Notes: generated by a model from the sequence alone, not told the origin. 16,712 nucleotides of DNA from CALLPQ01 sp964479275 (GCA_964479275.1 CAYZLR010000072.1:1-16712), one strand, 5' to 3'. Shown: positions 1-8,130, numbered from the stretch's first letter. Numbers and translations are program-made.

Positions 1-262
1 ATCAGTGAATCACGATTTGCCCTAAATCTGGAGACTTTTTCAGCAGCCTGTTAATTTTTCATCGGATATTTTCGCTGCAGATTACGCTAATGAATTGGTT
101 AAACAAGGCATGACGTTTAGAGATGCATATAGAGAAGTCGGCAATAATCTTGATAAATTGGCCGCGATCAATATCGATGAGAATTTACGGCAGAAAAAAC
201 ATCTAGGCGCTACGGGTAATTTAGGGTTGGAATTACTGGAAAAACGGCTACGAGAATTATGA
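1..262 (+). pseudogene. argH: argininosuccinate lyase-like C-terminus, probably frameshifted
   Basis: The reading frame ending at the TGA at 260-262 encodes a tail typical of argininosuccinate lyase, the last step of arginine synthesis: IFAADYANELVKQGMTFRDAY, an REVG segment, then a HLGATGNLGLE ending. The ending resembles non-alphaproteobacterial ArgH forms more than the usual alphaproteobacterial tail. This frame is closed upstream by a TAA at 23-25. A second frame covers bases 1-51 and reads LNLETFSAAC, which fits the segment expected just before the tail; it stops at TAA 52-54. Omitting one base near 49 would join the two frames. The gene is also cut by the window edge. The break may be a real pseudogene, a local assembly error, or a chance resemblance of the short upstream frame. 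The ArgH identity of the tail is fairly secure; the frameshift is inferred. Confidence 0.55.
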
Positions 263-520
263 ATTTGTGAGTTGTAAAGCTTTGCAAATGATATGGTGAG
301 ACAAAGCGCCGAGATATGAGCTGCCATTCTATACATAAATTCTATTGCTGTATTAGCCATAGAATTGTATTGGATAAGTGACCTTATCGCATGGGATGTA
401 TTTGGCTGAATTTTTTCTCGGAACAAGACATTTATTGCAAGATTTCATTTCTTCATAACATGAAAATCCCTTATTCTTACCTCTGATGATAGTAGAGTCT
501 TAGGAATTTGTGGGAATTTC
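263..520. other. intergenic region upstream of the lipoprotein gene
   Basis: No convincing gene is visible here. The region holds a perfect 8-bp inverted repeat, AATTCTAT at 338-345 and ATAGAATT at 359-366, with a 13-nt loop and no T-tract, so it is not an obvious terminator. Hexamers that could serve as a promoter for the downstream gene (for example TTGCAA 435-440 with TAACAT 456-461) have only a 15-nt spacer and are unconvincing. Confidence 0.4.
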
Positions 521-1642
521 ATGGGTGATCAAGGGATAGATTTTTTTATTTTAAGCCGAGCGCGTACATTCCTTATTGGCGCGGGAGTTTTGTTACTCTT
601 GCTTTTTTCATGCTCACGCAATGAGGAAGGTATTGATGCTGCCGGTCCTGTTTTACCTAAAAATCAGACTACGAATATTACCTTAGGTAGCCGGGTTGAT
701 GGTGAATTAAACGATGAAATTACGACTTCGATCATTATGGGCAGTTTTCGCACCCAGGCGGCTCTGTCTCAATTTTTTCGCTGGTTTCAATTTTACGAAC
801 ACGAAAAAGCGTCTCTTAATCATCAAACAACGATTGTAGCGCCAGAAATTCAGTTTGACTCAAATCAAGGGTTTGCCACAGGGGTAGAGGCTTATCAAAC
901 AACAATACATAAAATCCCTAGAGTTTGGCAAAATTCTCATTTTGTCAGTGATGTGCATATCGAGCGCGATAAAAATAATATGTTGATGCTTGATGCAGAT
1001 ATTATTTTTTTAAATCGCGGGGCTTTGGTGCAAAACCATATTTTAGGATCGCGCCTGAAGATAAAGTCACAATTTAATGATGATTTTACTTCTGTCGCTG
1101 AGGCTAGTGAGCAAACTGATAAGGAAAGCGCCCTTCCGCTTATGAGGCGGATGAATGTTTCGTCCTCTCAAAATGGAAAAGTGAAAGAATATCAGTCTTC
1201 TTATGCGCAAAATCGCCTAAAAAGTCTTTTGCATTATTGGTTGCATTTGATAGAAAATCCAAACCGTAGCTTAGACGACTTTGAAGTGATCTTAACTGAA
1301 ACGTATCGTACAGAATTTTCCGAAGAAGACTTTGCTTCGGAAGTTGGCATGCAAGGTTGGTTAGTGCGCCCCGAGGCTTCTGCAAAAGCAATGCATTACC
1401 GTGTGAGAAATATTCAGATCGAAGAGTTGGATATGAATAAGTACAGTTTAAAAGCAGAAATGGATTGGTACGGATTGATTGAAAATGACGAGCAGGTAAC
1501 GGGAAGAGTTAATCAAATTTTTGCTGTAATCGATGATCCCCATGACCCTTATGCAAAAATTTCTGCCTTCGAAGAAGAGGAGGTCGTGCCGGGTGCCCCG
1601 CGTCCCGATGATCTGGATGTCAGTTCACGCGTAGAACATTAG
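521..1642 (+). CDS. putative lipoprotein with two NTF2-like domains
   Basis: A 373-aa protein that I do not recognise as a named family. The N-terminus has basic residues (SRAR, 13-16), a hydrophobic stretch at about 17-30 and a lipobox LFSC with Cys31, so it is a predicted lipoprotein. The residue after Cys is Ser, not Asp, which by the enterobacterial rule would favour the outer membrane. Residues about 75-185 (starting ALSQFFRWFQFYEHE) and about 230-352 (starting LLHYWLHLIENP) both follow the pattern of an NTF2/SnoaL-like fold: a helix, then alternating strands with a conserved-looking core. The second copy ends in IFAVIDDPHDPYAKISAF, like the terminal strands of that fold. The domain call is by pattern only. 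An acidic/Pro-rich tail follows. It converges with the SDR gene, with stops 9 bp apart and no clear terminator. The ATG has a weak GGGA-type SD. Confidence 0.8.
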   Translation: MGDQGIDFFILSRARTFLIGAGVLLLLLFSCSRNEEGIDAAGPVLPKNQTTNITLGSRVDGELNDEITTSIIMGSFRTQAALSQFFRWFQFYEHEKASLNHQTTIVAPEIQFDSNQGFATGVEAYQTTIHKIPRVWQNSHFVSDVHIERDKNNMLMLDADIIFLNRGALVQNHILGSRLKIKSQFNDDFTSVAEASEQTDKESALPLMRRMNVSSSQNGKVKEYQSSYAQNRLKSLLHYWLHLIENPNRSLDDFEVILTETYRTEFSEEDFASEVGMQGWLVRPEASAKAMHYRVRNIQIEELDMNKYSLKAEMDWYGLIENDEQVTGRVNQIFAVIDDPHDPYAKISAFEEEEVVPGAPRPDDLDVSSRVEH

Positions 1643-1651
1643 CAACCAATG

Positions 1652-2383
1652 CTATTGTGTGGTCCATTCCCGGCGAACAAGCCGTTCGGCAATGCCATCA
1701 TACTCAGGTGATACGGCATGATAGAGCAACGGTAAAATTTCTTCTGGATGTGGAATGGTTTGTGGATCTTCTCCAGGCATGGCCTGAGCGCGCATTTTGG
1801 TGCGCATGGCACCAGGATCAATAATGGCAACGCGTGTGCCGGAATTTCGCGTCTCCTCAGCGTAAGTGCGCGCTAAAAGCTCTAATCCCGCTTTTGAGAT
1901 GCCGTATGGCCCCCAAAAGGGCAAGGCAACTTCTCCGCCAACGCGAGAGGTAAATAGGGCAATACGCGCATTGGGCGCAGCCCCAAATAATGGGTCGAGA
2001 CTGGATAGCATTCGCCAATAAGCCGTCAGATTTGTATCCATGACTTTTTGCCAGATTTTGTCATCGACATCGCGCAAGGGGGTGAGTTCCCCCAGCATCG
2101 CTGCACAGCCTATAAAGATATCAAGATGAGGAATACGCGTGCTCAAAGTCGGGCCTAGGGTCGAAATCGATTGCGCATCAGAAATATCAGCTGGAATTAA
2201 AGACACTTTACCGCCAAATGCATTGATTTCATCATCCAGCTCTTCTAACCCCCCAACTGTGCGTGAAAGGGCTAGCACATGGGCTCCTGCCTTTGCCAAT
2301 GCAATGGCGCAGGTGCGGCCAATGCCCCTTGATGCACCAGTAACGAGGGCGGTTTTTCCGTTTAGATCAGGCGGGGTTTGCAT
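1652..2383 (-). CDS. SDR family NAD(P)-dependent oxidoreductase
   Basis: A 243-aa classical-length short-chain dehydrogenase/reductase, presumably cytoplasmic. Visible motifs are the dinucleotide-binding TGASRGIG (15-22), Asp66 in ADIS, Asn118 in DTNLT, Ser146 in FTSRVGG, and the catalytic pair Tyr160 and Lys164 in YGISK; the active-site set Asn-Ser-Tyr-Lys is complete. The usual NNAG turn reads IGCAAMLG at 91-98, so the expected Asn is missing, a minor deviation. The substrate cannot be read from the sequence. The gene lies 28 bp downstream of the EEP-family gene on the same strand, so the two are probably cotranscribed. The ATG has only a weak upstream GGA. Confidence 0.92.
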   Translation of the reverse strand: MQTPPDLNGKTALVTGASRGIGRTCAIALAKAGAHVLALSRTVGGLEELDDEINAFGGKVSLIPADISDAQSISTLGPTLSTRIPHLDIFIGCAAMLGELTPLRDVDDKIWQKVMDTNLTAYWRMLSSLDPLFGAAPNARIALFTSRVGGEVALPFWGPYGISKAGLELLARTYAEETRNSGTRVAIIDPGAMRTKMRAQAMPGEDPQTIPHPEEILPLLYHAVSPEYDGIAERLVRREWTTQ

Positions 2384-2411
2384 AATGGAATATCCAGAAA
2401 TAATTGAACTA

Positions 2412-3377
2412 TTATGGGGTTATTACCAGTTCCGTGTAGATAGGCAAATGATCTGAGCCTATATGGGAAAGAGTTTTTCGATTACGCACCCGAATTTCCC
2501 GGGTGCCATAAATATGGTCTATGGGCAAAGCGATGGGTCCCCATTGCATCAACCAGGTATTTTTGAAAATATTATGCTCACTACGTGCCATTTTATACTG
2601 GCGTGCGGGTGTTAAGATAGAGCGGCTCCATGGAACGGCATTAAAATCTCCAACAACGAGGCTGGGTGTTTGGCTTGAAGCAGCATAGGCAAACGTCTTT
2701 TCAATTAATCCGTCCCGGCGAAAAGCCCATAAGGGTTTTAACGGGGGCGGGGGATGGATACCGAAAATATTCAGTTCAACACCGTTTGGATGTTGTATTG
2801 TCGCTCTGGCAATGTTTTTGGAAAAAGCTTGGTCGGCAATGATTTCAAGTCTCGATAGGATAAGAGTTCTCGTCCGTCCGTCAGCCTCGCTTTGGCTGAG
2901 CCAAGAATAGGTTGTTGCGATTTCTTGTGGCAGCGCCGATCGCACGTCTTCGACGGATAAATTTTCATCCAATGCAAGCAATGACGAGGGTAGCTCGGTC
3001 AATACGATGACGTCTGGTTTTAGTTTTTCTAGCGTGCTGAATAAACGCCTCATGCCTTTTTCATTATATTGCAAGTTGAGTTGCAAGACCGAGAGAATAT
3101 GCTGATTTTGTCTCGGATCGCTTTTTTCCAGGGTTTGCACATTTATTTGTAAAATCAGGATTGCCATCACGCTTCCAGCAAAAGGAATAAGTGCCAGCGG
3201 TGAAGCGATGCGCCGTTTTCTAAACAGAAAAATCAGACCGATTAGAAAAAGAGTAAAGCTTGCCTGCGGGATAAAATTTACCAACAAAGAGAGGGGCCAC
3301 AGCGCGCTTTCTGCGTAGTAGAGAAGGAGCGGCGAAATTGATAAACTGGATAAAATTAGCAGGCCCCGAGTGCGCAT
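2412..3377 (-). CDS. membrane-anchored endonuclease/exonuclease/phosphatase family protein
   Basis: A 321-aa protein with three hydrophobic segments at about 5-22, 30-52 and 60-80, followed by an EEP-superfamily domain from about residue 93. Catalytic and metal-binding motifs are in place: Asn101 in LQLNLQYN, Glu128 in VLTELP, His208 in GIHPPPP, Asp244 and Asn246 in VGDFNAVPWS, Asp287-His288 in PIDHIY, and Asp309-His310 in GSDHLPI. The fold supports Mg-dependent phosphodiester or phosphomonoester hydrolysis, but the substrate (DNA, phospholipid or other) cannot be told. By charge the domain could face either side of the membrane. An AAGGA lies 9 nt before the ATG. It appears to be the first gene of a two-gene unit with the SDR gene. 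Confidence 0.9.
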   Translation of the reverse strand: MRTRGLLILSSLSISPLLLYYAESALWPLSLLVNFIPQASFTLFLIGLIFLFRKRRIASPLALIPFAGSVMAILILQINVQTLEKSDPRQNQHILSVLQLNLQYNEKGMRRLFSTLEKLKPDVIVLTELPSSLLALDENLSVEDVRSALPQEIATTYSWLSQSEADGRTRTLILSRLEIIADQAFSKNIARATIQHPNGVELNIFGIHPPPPLKPLWAFRRDGLIEKTFAYAASSQTPSLVVGDFNAVPWSRSILTPARQYKMARSEHNIFKNTWLMQWGPIALPIDHIYGTREIRVRNRKTLSHIGSDHLPIYTELVITP

Positions 3378-3442
3378 TGGGAGACGTCCTTGAAAATGAA
3401 AAACAATGCCAATGAGTGATAGTTATGATCTTGCACTAATTA

Positions 3443-3471
3443 TTTCTAAAACTGTAGCTAAATTTTTACAA
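3443..3471 (-). promoter_or_regulatory. candidate sigma70-type promoter for the EEP-SDR unit
   Basis: On the minus strand, TTGTAA (3466-3471) and TAGAAA (3443-3448) are separated by 17 nt. Each hexamer matches four of six consensus bases. Transcription would begin about 60 nt upstream of the EEP-family ATG. AT-rich intergenic DNA yields such matches by chance, so this is a low-confidence call. Confidence 0.3.
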
Positions 3472-3506
3472 TGAACATCCGCTAAAAGGGAGGGTGATTG
3501 GGAGTA

Positions 3507-3540
3507 TAAAAAACCCGCCCCCTAAAAAAGGAGCGGGTCC
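3507..3540 (-). terminator. rho-independent terminator after the thiolase-fadJ unit
   Basis: Read on the minus strand, a GC-rich stem ACCCGCTCC / GGGGCGGGT (9 bp with one G-U pair, loop TTTTTTAG plus one G) is followed directly by a run of Ts. It lies about 130 bp beyond the fadJ-type stop codon and in its transcription direction, so it most likely ends that transcript. It also insulates the EEP-SDR unit downstream. Confidence 0.85.
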
Positions 3541-3666
3541 CGTACTGTGGAACTTATTGTTGTTATCTAGCGTTTTATACACGTCTGTTTGTGACGTAAC
3601 TCGAAAAAAGAGAGCAAAACTATAAATTACAAAATTGTGTTCCACCTTAACCAGAAGACACCAGCG

Positions 3667-5862
3667 CTAAGCGGCCTTGTAGAGTTTTTCTTTTTTCTCT
3701 GCCAAGTCTCTAAACATGGTTGGAGGATTATAGCGATCCCCGTGTTTTTGGGCGAGACTTTCTGATGTTCGCACAAACTCTTCCGCACCAATCATATCGA
3801 TATAACTCAATGGACCGCCTGTCCACGGGGCAAAACCCCAACCAAAGATAGCGCCAAGGTCCGCCGATTGAGGGTCTTGCAATACACCATCTGCATAGCA
3901 TTTTGCCGTAGCGATGAGTTGTACGTAGAGGAGGCGTTCTTTAACTTCCTCAAGGCTGGGTTGGTTTTCAGGTAGAGGATAGTGATCCGTGATTCCTTCC
4001 CAGAGTTTTTTCTTGCCACCCTCAGGATAATCATAAAAACCGGCGCCAAATCGCCGGCCAGCGCGGTTGAGCTTATTCACCATTAGTTCATAAAATTCCT
4101 CAGTCCCCGATGGTTTGTAAGCATCGCCTAATTGTTGCTTCGTGGCAGTCATAATATCGAGGCCAAGTTTTAGGGTTGTTTCATCGGCAACAGCGAGGGG
4201 ACCAATTGGCATACCCAGACTTTTTGCTGCATTTTCAATTAGCGCCATTTTAATGCCTTCAGTCACCATCAATGCTGCCTCATTTGCGTAAGGAGGGAAT
4301 ACTTGATTGGTGAAAAATCCGCGTACATCTTTAACAACAATAGGAGTTTTGCGAATACGTGAATTATAATCGAAAGCGACGGCAAGCGCTTTATCGCCAG
4401 TTTTCTCACCGGGTATAATTTCGAGAAGAGGCATTTTTTCCACGGGTGAAAAGAAGTGCAAACCAATAAACTGATCTGGTCTTTCTGAATTTTCGGCAAG
4501 CCCAGTGATCGGCAGCGTTGAGGTATTAGATGCAAAAATTACATCTTTGCGGATAACGGCTTCCGTTTTCTTAATTACGTCCGCCTTAATATCGGGAAGC
4601 TCGAATACCGCTTCAATGATGAGGTCAACATCTTTTAAATCATTATAGTCAGAAGTCGGTTTAATTCTTGCCAGGAATTCATCTGCTTTTTCCTGAGTCA
4701 TTTTTCCGCGAGAGACTCGTTTGTCGAGAATTTTTTTAGTGTAATCGACAGCCTTTTGCGCAGACTCTTCGTCTCGGTCGAGCACGATCACATTCATGCC
4801 GCCTTTCGCGGTGACATGTGTAATGCCTGAACCCATTAGCCCGGCGCCGAGAACGCCCACTGTGTTGAGTTCAGTCTTTTCTATTCCCTTAGGGCGCGCA
4901 GCCCCTTTTTCGAGAGCTTGTTTGTTGACGAATAAAGATCGGATCATATTACCGGCGGTGGGATCCATCAAAAGTTTTGTGAAATATTTAGACTCAATTT
5001 TGATCGCTGTATCAAACGGAACAATAGACCCTTCGTAAAGACAGGAAAGTATGGATTGGACCGCCGGGTAATTGTGTTGGGTTTCTCGCTGTGCCATGGC
5101 ATTTGATGCAATGAAAAATTGTACCGCTCGTGGGTCCATGGCGCCGCCGCCGCCGGGAAATTTAAATCCTTTTTTATCCCAGGGTTGAACAGTTTTCGGA
5201 TTTGCTTTTACCCATTCTTTTGCTTTCGCAATGGTTTCCCCAACAGGAACGATGTCGTGGATCAATCCTTGGGCTTTTGCCGTTGCCGGATTGAGGGGGC
5301 GTCCTTGTGTTGCAAGCATGGCTGCATTTTGAAGGCCGATGAGGCGCGGTGTGCGTTGTGTGCCACCACCGCCTGGTAGCAAGCCAACTTGAACTTCAGG
5401 AAGCCCTAATTGAATTTTGGGATTGTCAGCAACAACACGGTAATGCGCTGTTAAAGCGATCTCTAACCCGCCACCAAGCGCTAATCCCTCCAACGCAACA
5501 GCAACAGGCTTAGCTGTGGCGTTGCCTTTTAGGAGATCTTTTGCAGTATGTCCGCCGGTTTCCAGTTTTCTGAAAATAGAGTTTAATCGAAAAGATTGTT
5601 CAAAGGCTTCTTCCGGCGTTGCTTTTCCCCCCGTTGAATCCCCGAGCATACGCAAATCAGCACCAGCCAGAAATCCTGATGGTTTGCCCGAAGCGATGAC
5701 GACGCCTTTGATATTGTCGTCTGCACAAAACTCGTCGACCCAGTCAGAAAATTCGTTGATCAGATCACCATTCCATACATTCATGGATTGGCCTGGTAGA
5801 TCAATCGTTAACAAGGTGATCCCATCACTATCAGTCTCGAGTGTAAAGTTTTTGTATGCCAT
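3667..5862 (-). CDS. fadJ: FadJ/FadB-type 3-hydroxyacyl-CoA dehydrogenase / enoyl-CoA hydratase
   Basis: A 731-aa multifunctional beta-oxidation alpha subunit that hydrates enoyl-CoA and oxidises the 3-hydroxyacyl-CoA with NAD. The hydratase domain covers about 1-200, with the oxyanion-hole region SGFLAGADL (62-70), Glu134 in GGGLE and Glu156 in LGLPEV. A linker follows. The Rossmann motif GVLGAGLMGSGI lies at 336-347, and the dehydrogenase signature HFFSPVEKMPLLEIIPG holds His469 and Glu481, the expected catalytic pair. C-terminal dehydrogenase repeats run from about 510 to 725 and include RGFFTNQV and a second copy with GWGFAPWTGGP. Length matches the family (about 700-740 aa). It lies 170 bp downstream of the thiolase gene on the same strand, so the pair should act together. 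AGGA lies 10 nt before the ATG. FadJ versus FadB naming is by resemblance only. Confidence 0.96.
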   Translation of the reverse strand: MAYKNFTLETDSDGITLLTIDLPGQSMNVWNGDLINEFSDWVDEFCADDNIKGVVIASGKPSGFLAGADLRMLGDSTGGKATPEEAFEQSFRLNSIFRKLETGGHTAKDLLKGNATAKPVAVALEGLALGGGLEIALTAHYRVVADNPKIQLGLPEVQVGLLPGGGGTQRTPRLIGLQNAAMLATQGRPLNPATAKAQGLIHDIVPVGETIAKAKEWVKANPKTVQPWDKKGFKFPGGGGAMDPRAVQFFIASNAMAQRETQHNYPAVQSILSCLYEGSIVPFDTAIKIESKYFTKLLMDPTAGNMIRSLFVNKQALEKGAARPKGIEKTELNTVGVLGAGLMGSGITHVTAKGGMNVIVLDRDEESAQKAVDYTKKILDKRVSRGKMTQEKADEFLARIKPTSDYNDLKDVDLIIEAVFELPDIKADVIKKTEAVIRKDVIFASNTSTLPITGLAENSERPDQFIGLHFFSPVEKMPLLEIIPGEKTGDKALAVAFDYNSRIRKTPIVVKDVRGFFTNQVFPPYANEAALMVTEGIKMALIENAAKSLGMPIGPLAVADETTLKLGLDIMTATKQQLGDAYKPSGTEEFYELMVNKLNRAGRRFGAGFYDYPEGGKKKLWEGITDHYPLPENQPSLEEVKERLLYVQLIATAKCYADGVLQDPQSADLGAIFGWGFAPWTGGPLSYIDMIGAEEFVRTSESLAQKHGDRYNPPTMFRDLAEKKEKLYKAA

Positions 5863-5974
5863 CTTTTTTAATTCCTGAAATTTGCTGTTCTATTTTGTGT
5901 TCTTTTGATTTGGTAATGAGCGCTCTTTGTGAGCATCCCCCAATCGATTGCTGCGGATGCATTATTTGGATAGC

Positions 5975-6008
5975 GAAGTAAAAACCCATCGTTGTGGGAT
6001 TTTACTTC
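5975..6008 (-). other. strong hairpin between the thiolase and fadJ genes
   Basis: GAAGTAAAA (5975-5983) and TTTTACTTC (6000-6008) are perfect inverted repeats. After a single A/A mismatch the stem continues with CCCA (5985-5988) and TGGG (5995-5998) around a 6-nt loop. The hairpin begins about 25 nt after the thiolase stop codon. No T-run follows in the direction of transcription, so it does not look like a full terminator. An mRNA-stabilising or processing stem, or partial attenuation, would fit. Confidence 0.6.
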
Positions 6009-6032
6009 TGCTCATCGGGGGACTCGATCAGT

Positions 6033-7241
6033 TTATACGCGCTCAATAATCGTTGCTGTGCCCATGCCGCCACCGATGCATAAAGTGACCAAGGCGGTCT
6101 CTTTGTCAGAGCGTTCAAGTTCATCAACCATGGTTCCCATAATCATCGCGCCAGTTGCCCCAAGAGGATGACCCATGGCAATCGCACCGCCATTCACATT
6201 GATATCTGAATGGTCAATGTCCAAAGCTTGCATAAAGCGCAAGACGACAGAGGCAAACGCTTCGTTAAGTTCATAAAGGTCGATGTCACCAGCATCCATC
6301 CCAGCTTTTGCCAAAGCTTTGCGAGCGGCAAACTCAGGGCCCGTCAACATAATTGTTGGCTCTGAGCCAATGGAAGCCATGGCTCTAATCCGCGCTCTTG
6401 GCTTTAGGCCATGGCGTTTGCCAGCTTCTTCATTACCAATCAAAATAGCAGCGGATCCGTCAACAATTCCGGATGAATTTCCGGCATGATGAATATGATT
6501 GATTTTTTCAAATTCCGCATATTTTTGAAGTGCGACATCATCAAACCCAAAGCTTTGGCCTTGCATTTCAAAGGATGGGTTTAAAGCACCCAGAGTTTGC
6601 ATATTGGTTTGAGGGCGAATGGTTTCATCTTTACTCAGGACATTTGCACCAATAACATCTTTGACAGGCATGATAGATTTATCAAAACGCCCTTCTTCCC
6701 AGGATTTGGTCGCGCGTTTGTGGCTCTCAACTGCATAGGCGTCGGCATCGTCTCTGGTAAAACCATATTTGGTTGCGATTAAATCAGCACTAATCCCTTG
6801 GGGAACGAAATAGCTATCGAAAGCAGATTGTGGATCTGTCGGCCATGCGCCGCCATCTGACCCCATGGGTACGCGGCTCATACATTCAACGCCGCCACCG
6901 ATTGTCATATCAGCTTCACCGGACTTTACCTTGGCTGCCGCGATATTGATCGCTTCAAGACCGGAAGCGCAAAACCGATTCACTTGTATCCCGGAGGTCG
7001 TTTCTGCCAAATCAGATTGTAAGACAGCGGTTCTCGTGATGACTGCCCCTTGTTCTCCTACAGGAGAGACAACCCCTAAAGCTACATCTTCAACGGCGTC
7101 AGCATTTAAGTTGTTGCGCTCTTTGACGGCATTCAAAACCTGCGTCGCCATCGAAACAGGAGTAATTTCATGGAGTGATCCGTCTGATTTCCCTTTTCCA
7201 CGCGGCGTGCGCACTGCGTCATAAATATAGGCTTCGGTCAT
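6033..7241 (-). CDS. fadA: acetyl-CoA C-acyltransferase (thiolase)
   Basis: A 402-aa thiolase that cleaves 3-ketoacyl-CoA with CoA, the last beta-oxidation step. The N-terminus EAYIYDAVRTPRGKGK is typical. The nucleophile is Cys91 in NRFCASGLEA, and the other catalytic motifs are NEAFA (about 326-330), His358 in GGAIAMGHPLGATGA and Cys388 in CIGGGMG. Length equals the family norm. It precedes the fadJ-type gene on the same strand, so it is the probable beta-subunit partner of that protein. AAGGA lies 8 nt before the ATG. A biosynthetic acetoacetyl-CoA thiolase role is possible but less likely given the neighbour. The symbol could equally be fadI. Confidence 0.95.
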   Translation of the reverse strand: MTEAYIYDAVRTPRGKGKSDGSLHEITPVSMATQVLNAVKERNNLNADAVEDVALGVVSPVGEQGAVITRTAVLQSDLAETTSGIQVNRFCASGLEAINIAAAKVKSGEADMTIGGGVECMSRVPMGSDGGAWPTDPQSAFDSYFVPQGISADLIATKYGFTRDDADAYAVESHKRATKSWEEGRFDKSIMPVKDVIGANVLSKDETIRPQTNMQTLGALNPSFEMQGQSFGFDDVALQKYAEFEKINHIHHAGNSSGIVDGSAAILIGNEEAGKRHGLKPRARIRAMASIGSEPTIMLTGPEFAARKALAKAGMDAGDIDLYELNEAFASVVLRFMQALDIDHSDINVNGGAIAMGHPLGATGAMIMGTMVDELERSDKETALVTLCIGGGMGTATIIERV

Positions 7242-7366
7242 AATCGCGTCCTTTATAGTAGAATGGCCAGATTGAATCGGCGTTTTTAATTTGATCGTTT
7301 TCTATTGTTTTTGCGGGCCCACATGAATAAGTGGGAGGTAGAGTGGTTCTCAGTTGCCAATGCCCT

Positions 7367-7396
7367 TTCATATGTGATCGATGTTTATCAGGTCAA
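7367..7396 (-). promoter_or_regulatory. candidate promoter of the thiolase-fadJ unit
   Basis: On the minus strand, TTGACC (7391-7396) is followed after 18 nt by TATGAA (7367-7372), a fair sigma70-like match. The leader would be about 120 nt and contain the short inverted repeat CCCAC (7318-7322) / GTGGG (7331-7335). The remaining bases of 7242-7438 hold no gene I can support. Confidence 0.3.
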
Positions 7397-7438
7397 TATG
7401 GACAACTGCTATTCTCTTCACGATCCAGAGCTTAACTC

Positions 7439-8077
7439 CTAAGTAGCAGATTGGATTGACCCGGTGTGCATGCAAACCGGGTATCCATTGTTGATGGCCT
7501 CCACGATCAATGCCGGGGTCAAAACCTGTAAATGTGCAGAGGGGAGGCGGACTGGCAGGCCATATCCATGATGAGACCAAGGGTATAATGCATGGCCTTT
7601 TTTTAGGAACGCTACACCGGGGCTGGCCGGAATTGTGACCATGACCCCATCGGGCAGCTCTGGCCCATATGTTTGTTGCGGCTTAATTTTTCCTAGAATT
7701 TGATGTGTTCGTTCCTGATGGAGGGTACGGTCAAGCTCCTTAACGCTTGAAAAACGGTTGCCGAGGGCGGGTGTGAAGGCCCGGTAAGCCTTGTTTCTGC
7801 ACAGCCCACAAGGTCGATGGCCCGCACTCAGCGCTGTGGCTTCATCAAGGAAAAACAATTCGGTATAGCGCCGCGGGCTCATAATTTCTCGATGCCAGAG
7901 AAACCCCTTTTTATCTCGATGCTCCAGCACGCAAGTGACCCAAGCTTGATGTTGCCATTTTGGGGTTTGTAGATTTTGATTTTCATCATGCAAAATTCCG
8001 CGATTGCCCATCCAAAGGCCCCGCGCTGCGCTAAATTCAATTTTCGAAAATGGAGTGACGCGGTTTTGAAAAGGCAT
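7439..8077 (-). CDS. conserved protein of unknown function with Ada-like HxxCxxC motif
   Basis: A 212-aa soluble protein without signal peptide or membrane segment. I recognise the general pattern of a conserved uncharacterised bacterial family: MPFQNRVTPF at the start, ARGLWMGNRGILHD (18-31), RRYTELFFLDEATALSAGHR (69-88), and PCGLCRNKAYRAF (89-101). The stretch GHRPCGLCR, with His87, Cys90 and Cys93, resembles the GFRPCxRC part of the Ada metal-binding domain. Zn binding and a nucleic-acid role are therefore possible but unproven. A conserved-looking GVMVTIPASPGVAF follows at about 144-157. It is divergent from speB, 142 bp apart, and no operon partner is visible. No good SD precedes the ATG. 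Confidence 0.85.
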   Translation of the reverse strand: MPFQNRVTPFSKIEFSAARGLWMGNRGILHDENQNLQTPKWQHQAWVTCVLEHRDKKGFLWHREIMSPRRYTELFFLDEATALSAGHRPCGLCRNKAYRAFTPALGNRFSSVKELDRTLHQERTHQILGKIKPQQTYGPELPDGVMVTIPASPGVAFLKKGHALYPWSHHGYGLPVRLPSAHLQVLTPALIVEAINNGYPVCMHTGSIQSAT

Positions 8078-8110
8078 TGTCTATCAACACGAAGGGCTTA
8101 AACTTGGGGG

Positions 8111-8130
8111 CGTTAGGGGGTATCCTAACG
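8111..8130. promoter_or_regulatory. inverted repeat in the divergent region before speB
   Basis: CGTTAGG (8111-8117) and CCTAACG (8124-8130) form a perfect 7-bp inverted repeat with a 6-nt spacer. It sits in the 142-bp gap between the HxxCxxC-motif gene (-) and speB (+), where divergent promoters must lie. It could be an operator or an RNA hairpin; the sequence does not say which. Confidence 0.35.

Noticed and set aside
82..426. A 114-codon open frame on the minus strand
   Set aside because: It overlaps the argH-like tail, shows no recognisable motif, and has a composition like an antisense shadow of that gene and the AT-rich gap.
1640..1654. TAGCA/TGCTA repeat as a bidirectional terminator at the convergent stops
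   Set aside because: A 5-bp stem with no T-tract on either side is too weak.
7318..7335. CCCAC/GTGGG hairpin as a terminator for the HxxCxxC-motif gene
   Set aside because: The stem is only 5 bp and no T-run follows on the minus strand.
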